Assembly: GCF_014836495.1 (NCBI RefSeq)
Contig: NZ_JACSQT010000001.1
Location: forward strand, 186,001 to 250,000
Source of the DNA: Cytobacillus stercorigallinarum
GTDB lineage: Bacteria > Bacillota > Bacilli > Bacillales > Cytobacillaceae
Reading direction: 5' to 3'
DNA: 64,000 bases
Shown: one piece after another, positions 1-11,172 of the stretch
Layout of the letters: each line of letters opens with the position of its first letter
Position numbering within the stretch: the first letter of the stretch is position 1
Position numbers and translations under genes: made by a program
The notes under the pieces: generated by a model
Seen by the model: the letters and a program-made list of their open reading frames with translations, nothing else
Databases searched by the model: none
What the model was told of the DNA's origin: nothing

Positions 1-861
1 TTTGGCGGGGTGAATTTAGAGGATATTGCAGCACCGAATTGCTTCTATATTGAAGAACGCTTGAAAAAAGAGACAAATATTCCAGTGTTCCATGATGATC
101 AACACGGGACGGCCATTGTAACTGTTGCTGGACTTGTCAATGCACTTAAACTTGCTGGTAAAAAGATGAGCGAAATAAAGGTAGTTGCAAACGGTGCTGG
201 TGCGGCAGGTATTGCTATTATTAAATTGCTATACCGTTATGGTGTAAGAGATATTATTATGTGCGATACAAAGGGTGCTATTTATGAAGGACGTCCAAAC
301 GGGATGAATGATATTAAGAGTGAAGTTGCACGTTTCACAAACCGTGACCAAGTTAAAGGTACTTTAACGGATGCAATAAAGGATGCAGATGTATTTATTG
401 GTGTATCAGTAGCGGGCGCTTTGACAGCTGATATGGTACAATCAATGAACGACAAGGCAATCATTTTTGCCATGGCTAATCCAACACCAGAAATCATGCC
501 AGAAGAAGCAAAAGCTGCTGGAGCGCTTGTTGTTGGTACAGGTCGTTCAGATTTCCCGAACCAAGTAAATAATGTTCTTGCCTTCCCAGGGATCTTTAGA
601 GGTGCTTTAGATGTTCGTGCGACTCATATTAATGAGCATATGAAAATTGCTGCGGTTGAAGCAATTGCTGAATTAATTGCTGAAGAAGACTTACATTCTG
701 ATTATGTCATTCCAGCTCCATTTGATCCGCGAGTGGCACCTGCAGTAGCATCTGCGGTAGCTAAATCAGCTATGGAAACGGGCGTAGCTAGAATCAAAGT
801 TGACCCAGAAGAAGTGAAGCATAGAACAGCACAACTTGCAGCTATCGGAAAAGATAAATAA
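1..861 (+). CDS. ytsJ: Malic enzyme, C-terminal part (5' end outside window)
   Basis: The reading frame is open from base 1 and codes 286 residues, so the start lies upstream. The malic enzyme family oxidatively decarboxylates malate to pyruvate with NAD(P). Visible signs are the conserved stretch IPVFHDDQHGTA near the start and a Rossmann glycine run (NGAGAAGIA) about 30 residues later, then the family's C-terminal NAD-binding domain. B. subtilis YtsJ is about 410 residues, so roughly 120 N-terminal residues with some catalytic residues are missing here. The gene sits before a GntR gene and accDA, where ytsJ lies in B. subtilis. Whether it prefers NAD or NADP cannot be told from this part. 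Confidence 0.93.
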   Translation, partial: FGGVNLEDIAAPNCFYIEERLKKETNIPVFHDDQHGTAIVTVAGLVNALKLAGKKMSEIKVVANGAGAAGIAIIKLLYRYGVRDIIMCDTKGAIYEGRPNGMNDIKSEVARFTNRDQVKGTLTDAIKDADVFIGVSVAGALTADMVQSMNDKAIIFAMANPTPEIMPEEAKAAGALVVGTGRSDFPNQVNNVLAFPGIFRGALDVRATHINEHMKIAAVEAIAELIAEEDLHSDYVIPAPFDPRVAPAVASAVAKSAMETGVARIKVDPEEVKHRTAQLAAIGKDK

Positions 862-870
862 CGATAGGCG

Positions 871-1494
871 GTGGGTTCGCTGGAAAATTCAACGAAATTA
901 TATATAGAAATCGTGAAACAACTGCGAAATATTATTCAAGAAGAAGGTTATCAAACAGGTGATAAGCTACCCTCAGAACGTGAAATGTCAGAACGCCTAA
1001 AAGTTGGGCGTTCTTCTGTTCGGGAAGCTTTTCGTGCGTTAGAGCTTTTAGGTTTAATAGAGACGAGAAGAGGCGAAGGAACCTTTATAAAAGATTTTCG
1101 CGGTCATAATTTGGTACAATTACTAAGTACATTTATTCTACAAGACAAACAAGCAAAAACTGATATTAAAGAAACGAAATATTTGGTAGAATGGGATTGT
1201 ATATGGTTAGCGATGAGAAAAGCAACCGTCAAAGAACTTGAAGCTTTTAGAAATTGGGTCACTTCTGAAGTATTTCAAGAAGATGAGTATTTTTATCGCA
1301 TGGTTCTCATAGCAGATAACCATTTATTTAAGCGTCTATGGACGATTTTAACGGATTATTATAATTCGCTAGACTTCGGTTCAGCTGTAGTTGATCCAAA
1401 AAACTATCAGTTATTAATAGATGCGATGATACAGAAAGATGAACAAGCAGCTAAAATTCAATATTGTTTAATAAGAAATTTGTCGAGCATTTAA
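871..1494 (+). CDS. GntR-family (FadR-like) transcriptional regulator
   Basis: A 207-residue DNA-binding regulator. The first 75 residues form a GntR winged helix: LPSEREMSERLKVGRSSVRE is the helix-turn-helix, followed by the wing ending in RRGEGTF. The rest is helical and resembles an FCD effector domain, but it is short and I do not see the usual set of metal-binding histidines. The start is a GTG preceded by a weak GGCGG site; the gene begins 9 bases after the malic enzyme stop, so the two are probably co-transcribed. A 21-base palindrome of the FadR type lies 92 bases downstream, before accD, and is a natural candidate target. Its effector is unknown; an acyl-CoA or organic acid would suit the neighbours. 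Confidence 0.85.
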   Translation: MGSLENSTKLYIEIVKQLRNIIQEEGYQTGDKLPSEREMSERLKVGRSSVREAFRALELLGLIETRRGEGTFIKDFRGHNLVQLLSTFILQDKQAKTDIKETKYLVEWDCIWLAMRKATVKELEAFRNWVTSEVFQEDEYFYRMVLIADNHLFKRLWTILTDYYNSLDFGSAVVDPKNYQLLIDAMIQKDEQAAKIQYCLIRNLSSI

Positions 1495-1586
1495 CGACAA
1501 TGTTTTCCATCTTTTTTAAGCCTATTATTGTATAGTGATGAGACAAGCTTTTTTCTCGCACTTACGTCGATAGGCAATTGTTTTTT

Positions 1587-1607
1587 CTAAGTGGTCTGAC
1601 CACTTAG
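1587..1607. promoter_or_regulatory. Perfect 21-bp palindrome, candidate GntR/FadR-type operator before accD
   Basis: Two 10-base arms, CTAAGTGGTC and GACCACTTAG, surround one central T. The core TGGTCTGACCA matches the TGGTnnnACCA pattern known for FadR-type GntR operators. It lies between the GntR gene and accD, 80 bases before the accD start. It has no T-run of its own, which argues against a terminator. Confidence 0.6.
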
Positions 1608-1687
1608 GAAAATGGTAATGATTACTAAAGTAGGAAAGGTAAATTTCACTTTTGTTATTTACTTTGTAATTACAAGGAGGTTTCACC

Positions 1688-2557
1688 TTGCTAAAAGACA
1701 TCTTTACAAAATCAAAGAAGAAAAAATATGCAACCATTCCTTCTGAGGCAGCGAAGCAAGATGTCCCAGAAGGAATCATGACTAAATGCCCTGAATGTAA
1801 GAAGATAATGTATACGAAAGAATTAATGAAAAACATGAAGGTATGTATTAATTGTGGGCATCATCACCCAATGAACGCTGCCGAACGGTTTGAGAGTTTT
1901 CTAGATAAGGGAACAATTCAAGAGTTAGACCGTGAAATGATATCAGAAAACCCGCTATCTTTCCCAGATTATCTTGATAAAGTTGAAAAAGACCGTAAGA
2001 AAACAGGTATGAATGAAGCGGTAATGACAGGGATTGGAGAATTGGATGGTTTTCAGATTGTTATTGCCGTAATGGATTCGACTTTTAGAATGGGAAGCAT
2101 GGGATCTGTGGTCGGAGAGAAGATCACAAGGGCCATTGAAAAGGCGGACGAATTGAAAGTGCCATTCATTATCTTTACTGCTTCTGGTGGTGCAAGAATG
2201 CAAGAAGGTGTATTGAGTTTGATGCAGATGGCTAAGACGAGTGTGGCGCTTAAGCGATTCAGTGATAATGGCGGTTTAATTATATCGATTATGACACATC
2301 CGACTACTGGTGGAGTATCTGCTAGTTTCGCTTCATTAGGAGATTATAATTTTGCTGAACCGAAAGCGTTAATTGGTTTTGCGGGGCGCCGTATTATTGA
2401 ACAGACGATTCGTGAGGAGTTGCCAGAGGACTTCCAAACAGCAGAATTTTTATTGAAACATGGGCAACTTGATGCCGTTATTCACCGTTCTAAGTTGCGA
2501 GAGGAGATTGCTAACATTCTTTCTATTCATCAGCCAGGAGGTGAGCTTAAATGGTAA
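1688..2557 (+). CDS. accD: Acetyl-CoA carboxylase carboxyltransferase subunit beta
   Basis: A 289-residue beta subunit of the carboxyltransferase that moves the carboxyl group from biotin to acetyl-CoA, giving malonyl-CoA for fatty acid synthesis. A zinc ribbon is visible at Cys34, Cys37, Cys53 and Cys56, followed by the crotonase-like carboxyltransferase fold with the glycine-rich SGGARMQEG segment. The start is TTG, chosen because a strong AAGGAGG site ends 8 bases before it. The last 7 bases overlap the start of accA, so the two subunits are translationally coupled. The palindrome at 1587-1607 may regulate the pair. Confidence 0.97.
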   Translation: MLKDIFTKSKKKKYATIPSEAAKQDVPEGIMTKCPECKKIMYTKELMKNMKVCINCGHHHPMNAAERFESFLDKGTIQELDREMISENPLSFPDYLDKVEKDRKKTGMNEAVMTGIGELDGFQIVIAVMDSTFRMGSMGSVVGEKITRAIEKADELKVPFIIFTASGGARMQEGVLSLMQMAKTSVALKRFSDNGGLIISIMTHPTTGGVSASFASLGDYNFAEPKALIGFAGRRIIEQTIREELPEDFQTAEFLLKHGQLDAVIHRSKLREEIANILSIHQPGGELKW

Positions 2558-3528
2558 CTGAATTAACATTTGAAAGACCGATTATTGAACTAAGAAAAAG
2601 AATAGCTGAATTAAAAGAATTTACGAAAACAGCGGATGTTGATTTAGGATCTGAGATTAATAAGCTCGAGACAAGATTAGCCAAGTTAGAAAAAGATATA
2701 TATGAAAATCTAGGCCCGTGGGACCGAGTGCAAATTGCTCGTCATCCTAATCGTCCTACTACATTAGATTATATAGAGTATTTATTTGATGACTTTTTTG
2801 AATGTCATGGCGATCGCGTATTCGGAGATGATGAAGCGATTGTTAGTGGGATTGCTAAGTTTAGAGGACACCCGGTTACAGTAATCGGCCATCAACGTGG
2901 AAAAGATACAAAAGAAAATATTCGTAGAAACTTCGGTATGCCGCATCCTGAAGGTTATCGTAAAGCGCTGCGTTTAATGAAGCAGGCGGAGAAGTTTCGC
3001 CGACCAATTGTTTGTTTCATAGATACGAAAGGTGCTTATCCAGGAAAGGCAGCTGAAGAAAGAGGGCAAAGCGAAGCGATAGCTAAAAACCTTTTTGAAA
3101 TGGCTAGTTTGAAAGTACCGGTTGTATGCATAGTAATTGGAGAAGGGGGAAGTGGCGGAGCATTGGCGTTAGGCATTGGAAACTATATTCATATGCTGGA
3201 AAATGCTACTTACTCTGTTATTTCACCAGAGGGAGCTGCTTCTATTCTTTGGAAAGATGCGACGAAAGCACAAACAGCTGCTGAGTCGATGCGTATTACT
3301 GCTCCAGATTTAAAGGAGCTTGGAGTCATCGATGAAATCATCCCTGAAGTAAAAGGTGGAGCGCATAAGGATGTTGAGCAGCAAGCACTTGCAATTGAAG
3401 ATATTCTTTATCAGTCATTAAAAGAATTATCTCAACTAGATGAAAACCAATTAGTTGACCATCGTTATGAGAAATATAAATCAATTGGGAAATATTCGTT
3501 TTTAAGAGATTATATTGGGGTAAAATAA
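2551..3528 (+). CDS. accA: Acetyl-CoA carboxylase carboxyltransferase subunit alpha
   Basis: A 325-residue alpha subunit, the same length as in B. subtilis. It pairs with AccD to carboxylate acetyl-CoA. The N-terminal helical stretch (about residues 1-60) is followed by the carboxyltransferase domain with the conserved [16 protein letters not shown] and [11 protein letters not shown] segments. Translation starts inside the last codons of accD, with GGAGGTGAG just upstream. An intrinsic terminator overlaps its stop codon, closing the accDA unit. Confidence 0.97.
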   Translation: MVTELTFERPIIELRKRIAELKEFTKTADVDLGSEINKLETRLAKLEKDIYENLGPWDRVQIARHPNRPTTLDYIEYLFDDFFECHGDRVFGDDEAIVSGIAKFRGHPVTVIGHQRGKDTKENIRRNFGMPHPEGYRKALRLMKQAEKFRRPIVCFIDTKGAYPGKAAEERGQSEAIAKNLFEMASLKVPVVCIVIGEGGSGGALALGIGNYIHMLENATYSVISPEGAASILWKDATKAQTAAESMRITAPDLKELGVIDEIIPEVKGGAHKDVEQQALAIEDILYQSLKELSQLDENQLVDHRYEKYKSIGKYSFLRDYIGVK

Positions 3529-3553
3529 AAACGTGCGAATTGCACGTTTTTCC
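3527..3553 (+). terminator. Intrinsic terminator after accA
   Basis: Perfect 10-base arms AAAAACGTGC and GCACGTTTTT with a 5-base loop, running into a T-run. The left arm begins inside the accA stop codon. Confidence 0.9.
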
Positions 3554-4856
<1,303 letters not shown>

Positions 4857-4885
4857 GCGTACATAATTAGGAGGTATATATAAAT

Positions 4886-6646
4886 ATGCGTAAAACGAAA
4901 ATTGTTTGTACAATTGGACCAGCTAGTGAAAGTATTGAAAAGATTATAGAATTAATAAATGCTGGCATGAATGTAGCAAGATTAAATTTCTCACATGGGA
5001 ATTTTGCAGAGCATGGTGAGCGAATCGCTAATATCCGTGAAGCCTCCAAACAAACTGGAAAAACAGTTGCGATCCTTTTAGATACAAAAGGGCCAGAAAT
5101 ACGTACGAATGATATGAAAAACGGTGCGATTGAATTAGAAGCGGGTAACAATATTATTGTAAGTATGAAAGAAATGGAAGGGACAACAGACAAATTCTCT
5201 GTTACATATAGTGGTCTCATTGATGATGTTCACATTGGCTCTAGTATTCTTTTAGATGATGGTTTGATTGCTCTGGAAGTCATTGCTATCAATAAAGAGA
5301 AAGAAGAAATTCATGCAAAAATCTTAAATAGTGGGACGTTAAAGAATAAAAAAGGTGTGAATGTACCAGGTGTTTCAGTTAACCTTCCTGGCATCACCGA
5401 AAAGGATGCTAAGGATATTCTTTTTGGAATTGAGCAAGAAGTGGACTTTATTGCCGCTTCCTTTGTTAGACGACCATCAGATGTTTTAGAAATTCGTCAA
5501 TTACTAGAAGAAAATAATGCGGAATATATTCATATTATCCCCAAAATCGAAAACCAAGAAGGCGTAGATAATATTGAAGGTATTCTAGAAGTGTCAGACG
5601 GATTAATGGTAGCGCGCGGGGATTTGGGAGTTGAAATTCCAGCGGAGGAAGTACCACTTGTACAAAAGCAATTAATAAAAAAATGTAATGAGCTTGGAAA
5701 GCCAGTTATTACAGCAACACAAATGTTAGATTCCATGCAAAGAAACCCTCGCCCAACTCGTGCGGAAGCAAGTGATGTTGCTAACGCCATTTTTGATGGC
5801 ACAGATGCTATCATGTTATCAGGGGAAACAGCAGCGGGGTCTTATCCTGTAGAAGCAGTTAAAACAATGCATAATATTGCTTCACGTGCAGAGACAGCGT
5901 TGAATCATAGAGAAATTTTATCTGAGAGAAGTAAAAATAATAAACATAATGTGACAGATGCCATTGGTCAATCTGTTGCGCATACAGCATTAAACTTAGG
6001 AGTTAGCGCCATTATTACCCCTACTGAGAGCGGTCATACAGCTAGAATGATTGCTAAATTTAGACCAGTAAATCCAATTGTAGCTGTCACATCACATGAA
6101 TACGTCTCTCGTCGCCTATCACTTGTTTGGGGAGTGTATTCTCAAGTCGGTCAAAAAGCAAAAACAACAGATGATATGCTAGATATAGCTGTAGAAGAAA
6201 GTCTACAAACAGGAATCGTTCATTCGGGAGATCTTGTTGTTATAACGGCTGGCGTTCCGGTTGGAGAAGCAGGAACAACAAACTTAATGAAAATTCATGT
6301 AGTTGGCGATATCATTGCAAAAGCTCAAGGAATTGGCAGAAAGTCAGCATTTGGTAAAGCGGTTATTGCTCGCAATGCGAAAGAAGCGATGGAAAAGGTT
6401 ACAGAGGGCTCAATACTCGTAACGATTGGCTCTGATCGCGAAATGGTTCCAGCTATTGAAAAATGTAGTGCCTTAATTACTGAAGAAGGTGGTCTAACGA
6501 GCCATGGTGCTGTAATTGGTTTGAACCTTGGTATACCGGTTATTGTCGGTTTAGATATGGCTACAAAATTAATTAAGGATGGCCAAGACATTACAGTAGA
6601 CTCACAAAGAGGTGTCATTTATAACGGACATGCGAGTGTCTTATAA
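4886..6646 (+). CDS. pyk: Pyruvate kinase with C-terminal PEP-utiliser-like domain
   Basis: A 586-residue enzyme making pyruvate and ATP from phosphoenolpyruvate and ADP. The N-terminal barrel carries RLNFSHG near residue 32 and the active-site stretch [10 protein letters not shown]; an alpha/beta domain follows. The last 110 residues are the extra Bacillus-type domain related to PEP-utilising enzymes, with LTSHGAV. The length equals that of B. subtilis Pyk (585). A strong AGGAGGT precedes the ATG, 29 bases after pfkA, and a terminator follows. Confidence 0.97.
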   Translation: MRKTKIVCTIGPASESIEKIIELINAGMNVARLNFSHGNFAEHGERIANIREASKQTGKTVAILLDTKGPEIRTNDMKNGAIELEAGNNIIVSMKEMEGTTDKFSVTYSGLIDDVHIGSSILLDDGLIALEVIAINKEKEEIHAKILNSGTLKNKKGVNVPGVSVNLPGITEKDAKDILFGIEQEVDFIAASFVRRPSDVLEIRQLLEENNAEYIHIIPKIENQEGVDNIEGILEVSDGLMVARGDLGVEIPAEEVPLVQKQLIKKCNELGKPVITATQMLDSMQRNPRPTRAEASDVANAIFDGTDAIMLSGETAAGSYPVEAVKTMHNIASRAETALNHREILSERSKNNKHNVTDAIGQSVAHTALNLGVSAIITPTESGHTARMIAKFRPVNPIVAVTSHEYVSRRLSLVWGVYSQVGQKAKTTDDMLDIAVEESLQTGIVHSGDLVVITAGVPVGEAGTTNLMKIHVVGDIIAKAQGIGRKSAFGKAVIARNAKEAMEKVTEGSILVTIGSDREMVPAIEKCSALITEEGGLTSHGAVIGLNLGIPVIVGLDMATKLIKDGQDITVDSQRGVIYNGHASVL

Positions 6647-6656
6647 ACATGGAAGA

Positions 6657-6692
6657 AACTGTCGGATACTATTATTCGGCAGTTCTTTTTTT
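6657..6692 (+). terminator. Intrinsic terminator after pyk
   Basis: Arms AACTGTCGGAT and ATTCGGCAGTT pair over 11 bases with two G-U pairs, and a run of T residues follows. It ends the pfkA-pyk unit. Confidence 0.85.
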
Positions 6693-6896
6693 ATGTAGAG
6701 GGGTGAAAAGATATTTAGATACCCTAATTAAATTTTTAACACATAATAGAATATAATAGTTGCCAATATCGATATATTAGTATAACATAATAGGTAATAT
6801 AATGTATCATAATTACAATGATAACATATTTCTTAAATTATTTTGAATAGAGATACTAAAAGAAATAAATACATAATTAAAGGGAGTGGTGAAGAT

Positions 6897-8528
6897 ATGC
6901 TGAATTATATGCAAGGATTTTGGATGGAAATGTGGAGGTTGCATGATCAAATAAAGGATTTATTACGGTTATTCTCAGTGAAGAACGAGCCTAATAAGAA
7001 TCAATCAAGTGAATTGAATCAATCAAATGAAAATAATGGAGAAAATCCGAAACAGAGAAAAAGAACGAATAAACAGAATATAGGATTATTATTAGGACCC
7101 ATTCTTTTTGCTCTAACGCTCCTATTTGTTTCACCTGAAGGAATGTCCAGAGAAGCCCAAGCGGTGCTAGCAAGTACTCTTTGGGTCGCTGTCTGGTGGA
7201 TTACAGAAGCTATACCCATTCCAGTAACATCATTACTACCAATTATTCTCTTTCCTGTCACTGGTGCAGTATCAGAAGGAGTAACAAGTTCATATGCCGA
7301 TAATACTATTTTCCTATTTTTAGGTGGATTCATAATTGCTATTGCCATGGAAAAGTGGAATCTACATTTAAGAATAGCACTTGGTATCATTACTGTGGTT
7401 GGTACCAGTACATCTAGGCTTATCCTTGGGTTTATGGTGGCTACAGGTTTCCTTTCTATGTGGATATCGAATACGGCAACGGCCATGATGATGATGCCGA
7501 TTGCTATTGCTGTAATAACTCATGTAAACGATTCCATGAAGTCGGAGAGAGAATCAGCTAACCGATTTGGTAAGTCATTAATGCTTGGGGTAGCTTATGC
7601 TGCTTCGATAGGTGGATTAGGTACATTAATCGGTACACCACCAAATATGATTTTTGCAGGTGTTGTAAAAGAAATTTATGGTATTGAGATTTCTTTTGCT
7701 ACCTGGATGTTATTTGGCGTTCCTTTTGCATGTATTTTACTACTAGCTGCATGGGTTTATTTGGTGAAAATAGCTTTTCCTATGAGTATAAAAGAGCTTC
7801 CAGGTGGAAAAGAGATCATCTCTTCTGAAAGACAGCATTTAGGTAAAATCTCCTTTGAAGAGAAGTTAGTATTAGTTGTGTTTCTAGCTACTGCAGTTGC
7901 ATGGATCACGCGATCATTTATCCCTTTTGATTTTATCAGCCGAATTGATGATACGATAATAGCTATTGCTGCAGCCATTATATTATTCCTTTTACCTTCA
8001 AAAAGTAGTAAAGATGGTCAGCTTTTAAATTGGAAAGATGCTTTAAATATACCTTGGGGTATCCTACTACTATTTGGTGGAGGATTAGCTATTGCCAAAG
8101 GGTTTAAAGATTCAGGTTTAGCAACTTGGATAGGTGAACAATTAACTGTTTTAGAAGGTGTACATCTTGTTATTGTCATTTTATGCGTAACAGCACTTGT
8201 TACATTTTTAACAGAGATTACATCAAACACGGCTACGGCAACAATGATGTTTCCTATCATGGCATCTTTAGCATTGGCTTTAAATATTCATCCTTATGCA
8301 CTTATGGTCGCAGCTGGAATTGCTGCCTCGTGTGCTTTTATGCTTCCTGTTGCTACACCGCCTAATGCTATTGTCTTTGGATCTGGCTATTTAAAAATAG
8401 GTGATATGGCTAAATCCGGTTTTTGGTTAAGTCTGTTTACCATTTTCCTTGTTGTTGTCATGATTTATTTCTATATGCCAATTGCTTGGGGTATCGATAT
8501 AGGTACTTTCCCGAATTCGTTTAAGTAA
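6897..8528 (+). CDS. DASS-family sodium-coupled dicarboxylate/anion transporter
   Basis: A 543-residue membrane carrier of the divalent anion:sodium symporter (SLC13) family, which usually imports succinate, malate, citrate or similar anions. The two family-defining SNT motifs are present at about residues 191-193 and 443-445, each in a SNTATA context, within 11 or more hydrophobic segments. The first 60 residues are hydrophilic and rich in Asn, Gln and Lys, an unusual N-terminal extension. I chose the ATG at 6897 after AGGGAG over an upstream in-frame TTG. The gene stands alone between pyk and fxsA. The substrate cannot be read from sequence, though a C4-dicarboxylate would suit the TCA genes nearby. 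Confidence 0.88.
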   Translation: MLNYMQGFWMEMWRLHDQIKDLLRLFSVKNEPNKNQSSELNQSNENNGENPKQRKRTNKQNIGLLLGPILFALTLLFVSPEGMSREAQAVLASTLWVAVWWITEAIPIPVTSLLPIILFPVTGAVSEGVTSSYADNTIFLFLGGFIIAIAMEKWNLHLRIALGIITVVGTSTSRLILGFMVATGFLSMWISNTATAMMMMPIAIAVITHVNDSMKSERESANRFGKSLMLGVAYAASIGGLGTLIGTPPNMIFAGVVKEIYGIEISFATWMLFGVPFACILLLAAWVYLVKIAFPMSIKELPGGKEIISSERQHLGKISFEEKLVLVVFLATAVAWITRSFIPFDFISRIDDTIIAIAAAIILFLLPSKSSKDGQLLNWKDALNIPWGILLLFGGGLAIAKGFKDSGLATWIGEQLTVLEGVHLVIVILCVTALVTFLTEITSNTATATMMFPIMASLALALNIHPYALMVAAGIAASCAFMLPVATPPNAIVFGSGYLKIGDMAKSGFWLSLFTIFLVVVMIYFYMPIAWGIDIGTFPNSFK

Positions 8529-8628
8529 CATGTTGTTCTTAAATTTCCAATGATGGAAATGTGTTATATTTCTCGGGAGCCAATAATTTTGATATCATTA
8601 TATATACAAAATATAATGAGGTGGCTAA

Positions 8629-9018
8629 ATGCGCTATATATTATTACCGCTAATTTTAATACCGGCGATTGAAATTGTTGTACTGCTTCTTGCTGGTAAG
8701 GCTTTAGGTGTTGCCGTAACATTTCTTCTAATTATATTGACTGGTGTTTTTGGCGTTTATATAGCAAAAAGGCAAGGGATAGAAGTAATGAAGAAGGTGC
8801 AGATGGAAACGCGCCGAGGAGAAATGCCGGGAGATTCCATGCTAGATGGTGTTTGTATATTCATAGCAGGTATCTTCCTTGTATTACCGGGATTTATTTC
8901 AGATTTCATAGGTATTCTCTTATTGATTCCTTTTATAAGAAATAAATTAAAAATTATTTTGTATCACTTCCTTAGAAGGCGTATAAATCATGGCAACATC
9001 AAAGTGATAAAATGGTGA
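8629..9018 (+). CDS. fxsA: FxsA-family membrane protein
   Basis: A 129-residue small integral membrane protein with about four hydrophobic segments: residues 2-20, 25-45, 75-95 and a short one after that. It begins MRYILLPLILIPAIEI and contains VLPGFISDFIGILLLIP, both typical of the FxsA (YtzA) family. In E. coli, FxsA overproduction interferes with phage exclusion; the normal role is unclear. The start follows AATGAGGTGGC. It is transcribed toward ytvI, and a shared terminator lies between them. Confidence 0.9.
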   Translation: MRYILLPLILIPAIEIVVLLLAGKALGVAVTFLLIILTGVFGVYIAKRQGIEVMKKVQMETRRGEMPGDSMLDGVCIFIAGIFLVLPGFISDFIGILLLIPFIRNKLKIILYHFLRRRINHGNIKVIKW

Positions 9019-9069
9019 GCATTTAGACAAAGATGATGCCATATATTAAAAAAGAATAGTCAAAAAAAG

Positions 9070-9121
9070 ATCCGAACATATTCCAATTCATTTATGAGTG
9101 CGAAGATGTTCGGATTTTTTT
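9070..9121. terminator. Terminator between fxsA and ytvI, probably bidirectional
   Basis: Perfect arms ATCCGAACAT and ATGTTCGGAT are separated by 26 bases. T residues follow on the plus strand and an A-rich run precedes on the left, so it could serve both converging genes. Confidence 0.8.
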
Positions 9122-9204
9122 ATTGGCGAGAGTTTTTGGAGACAAGGTTCAAAAAGTGATGGAAATAGGTACTCAAATTTAGCAGCTATTATAATGGCTA
9201 GCTT

Positions 9205-10326
9205 CTATTTCTCCTCTTTTCCATTTTTTATATAAAGCCAAATATCTGTGAATACTTTTGCTCTGTATAAAGTAGAAAGAATGACAAGAATAATTGGACC
9301 AATAATGAGGCCGAGAAATCCAAATAGTTTAAAACCAATAAATAAAGCGATTAAAGTCGCCAATGGATCTAAACCAATATTGGATGATAAAATCTTTGGT
9401 TCCATCACTTGTCTTTGGACAATAATAATCACGTACAGGATAGAGAGTCCAACTGCAATGGTTGTTTCACCAATGAAAAAGGAATAAATAATCCATGGAA
9501 TAAAGATGATACCTGTTCCTAAATAAGGAAGAATATCAACCATACCCGCGATGATGGCAATCGTCATCGCATAATCTATGTTTAATATTAATAATCCCAC
9601 CAAGATGATAAGAGTCGTAATTGAAATTAAAGTCGCTTGTGCTTTTATAAAGCCAAAAAGGGCTGATTTTAGATCAGAGAAGACGGTAATGCTACTTCGT
9701 CTTACATATTCAGGTGTCAAATCAAGAAAAAATCGTTTTATTTTTTCCCAGTCTTTGCTAATGAAAAATGAGGCTAAAAGAGAAAAAATAATGGCAGTTG
9801 CTGCATTAGGTATCCATGAGAATAATGCTGGTAGCTTTTCAAAAAAAGATTGCAGAAAAAGCCCTAATGATTGTCCTATATTCTTACCTATTTCTTCTAT
9901 ATTGGTCATAATGCTAGCTTGTTGTTCTGTTCCTAAATGATTAAATAAACTGGTGAGTTTATTTAACACAGGCATAAACTGATTGGCAATCCAGTGTTCT
10001 ATATGGGTAATAAACACTTGGACATGTGCTGGCACAACTTTTGATAGGTGAGCTGCTCCAGAGACCAATTCAGTAATCAAAATAACTGCGCCGCCCAGAA
10101 TAACACCTAAAAGTAATGTTAAAGAAATGAAAACAGAAAAAGATCGTGGTATTTTACATGAATATTGAAAAAAATTGACTGTCCTATTAATGATGTATGC
10201 AATACCTAATCCAATTAGAAAAGGATAAGCAATGGATGACAAGTAAAAACTAACAAATAAGAAAGTAACTATGATTATTAAGACAAAAAAGAATCTCATG
10301 ATTTGGTAATGGAGAGTACTTGTCAT
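9205..10326 (-). CDS. ytvI: YtvI-like AI-2E family membrane protein, sporulation-associated
   Basis: A 373-residue integral membrane protein of the AI-2E/PerM (DUF20) family with about seven or eight hydrophobic segments and the conserved C-terminal block DPLATLIALFIGFKLFGFLG. B. subtilis YtvI (371 residues) belongs to the sporulation regulon, but its exact function is unknown; family members export small molecules or ions. The start is ATG with AGGAGGAGCG upstream on the minus strand. It is divergent from ytwI and convergent with fxsA. Confidence 0.88.
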   Translation of the reverse strand: MTSTLHYQIMRFFFVLIIIVTFLFVSFYLSSIAYPFLIGLGIAYIINRTVNFFQYSCKIPRSFSVFISLTLLLGVILGGAVILITELVSGAAHLSKVVPAHVQVFITHIEHWIANQFMPVLNKLTSLFNHLGTEQQASIMTNIEEIGKNIGQSLGLFLQSFFEKLPALFSWIPNAATAIIFSLLASFFISKDWEKIKRFFLDLTPEYVRRSSITVFSDLKSALFGFIKAQATLISITTLIILVGLLILNIDYAMTIAIIAGMVDILPYLGTGIIFIPWIIYSFFIGETTIAVGLSILYVIIIVQRQVMEPKILSSNIGLDPLATLIALFIGFKLFGFLGLIIGPIILVILSTLYRAKVFTDIWLYIKNGKEEK

Positions 10327-10535
10327 TGTTTGGCGCTCCTCCTTAGTGTATTTTAAGTGAAAAAGGTTGAATAATCTGAAATTGTTTTCTGAACGCTAAT
10401 TTCAATCTTTTAGCCGAAAATCTGCTCTTTTGTCCTAATTATCTATAGTGGCATAATGGGCGAAAAAGAAATTAATTTTATCTTTTTTCGAAATTATGTT
10501 AAAATAACATCATTAACAGGAAGGTGAGATAGAAT

Positions 10536-10991
10536 ATGGAGTCATTCCTGTTTTTACTATTGCTTTTAGCTATTAGTATTGTGGCTAAAAATCAATCTCT
10601 TATATTTGCGATTGCTGTCCTCCTATTGTTAAAATTAGTCGGTACAGAGTTAAAAGTGTTTTCATTTATCCAAAGTAAGGGTATTAATTGGGGTGTAACG
10701 ATTATTACGATTGCTGTATTAGCTCCTATAGCAAGTGGAGCAATCGGGTTCAAAGATCTAGCAGATGCATTTAAATCACCTTATGCTTGGGTTGCTTGTA
10801 TCTCTGGTATTATCGTTGCATTATTAGCAAAGGGCGGGCTTACCCTCCTATCAGAAGATCCACATATTACGACTGCTCTTGTTCTAGGAACAATTCTAGC
10901 TATTACTCTATTTAAAGGAGTAGCAGTAGGTCCGCTAATTGGAGCGGGTATCGCCTATTTATTCATGAAGATATTTGAGTATATTCACTAA
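10536..10991 (+). CDS. ytwI: DUF441 membrane protein YtwI
   Basis: A 151-residue hydrophobic protein with four or five membrane segments, belonging to the DUF441 family (YtwI/YeaL). The conserved features are a hydrophobic start with KNQSLIFA and a central GVTIITIAVLAPIASG segment. Its function is unknown. The start follows GGAAGGTGAG. It stands upstream of citZ, as ytwI does in B. subtilis, but 392 bases of regulatory sequence separate them, so it is probably not part of the citZ operon. Confidence 0.88.
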   Translation: MESFLFLLLLLAISIVAKNQSLIFAIAVLLLLKLVGTELKVFSFIQSKGINWGVTIITIAVLAPIASGAIGFKDLADAFKSPYAWVACISGIIVALLAKGGLTLLSEDPHITTALVLGTILAITLFKGVAVGPLIGAGIAYLFMKIFEYIH

Positions 10992-11036
10992 TTGTTTGCA
11001 AGCTATCAGTCACTTGTATTTTTATGAAATTTTCGT

Positions 11037-11065
11037 TTCACAAAAGTCAGATAATTGTTTATAAT
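11037..11065 (+). promoter_or_regulatory. Candidate sigma-A promoter upstream of citZ
   Basis: TTCACA at 11037-11042 and TATAAT at 11060-11065 are separated by 17 bases. If used, it gives a leader of about 310 bases before citZ. Confidence 0.5.
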
Positions 11066-11125
11066 ATACATGTACAAATAGGTTTGATAGTTGAGTCTAT
11101 GAAAATAGTAGATACTTTATACCAA

Positions 11126-11149
11126 AAAGAAAATGTAAGCATTTTCTTT
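11126..11149. promoter_or_regulatory. 24-bp dyad upstream of citZ, weakly cre-like
   Basis: Arms AAAGAAAATG and CATTTTCTTT are perfect complements around TAAG. The core also resembles a catabolite-responsive element with about two mismatches. A shorter version, GAAAATG and CATTTTC, occurs in the sdhC leader at 60112-60130. Confidence 0.4.
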
Positions 11150-11172
11150 CAATAATGTTTGTACATGTTTGT

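Noticed and set aside
1611-1626. GTAATGATTAC palindrome before accD as a Fur or FapR site
   Set aside because: Too short for a Fur box and it does not match the FapR consensus.
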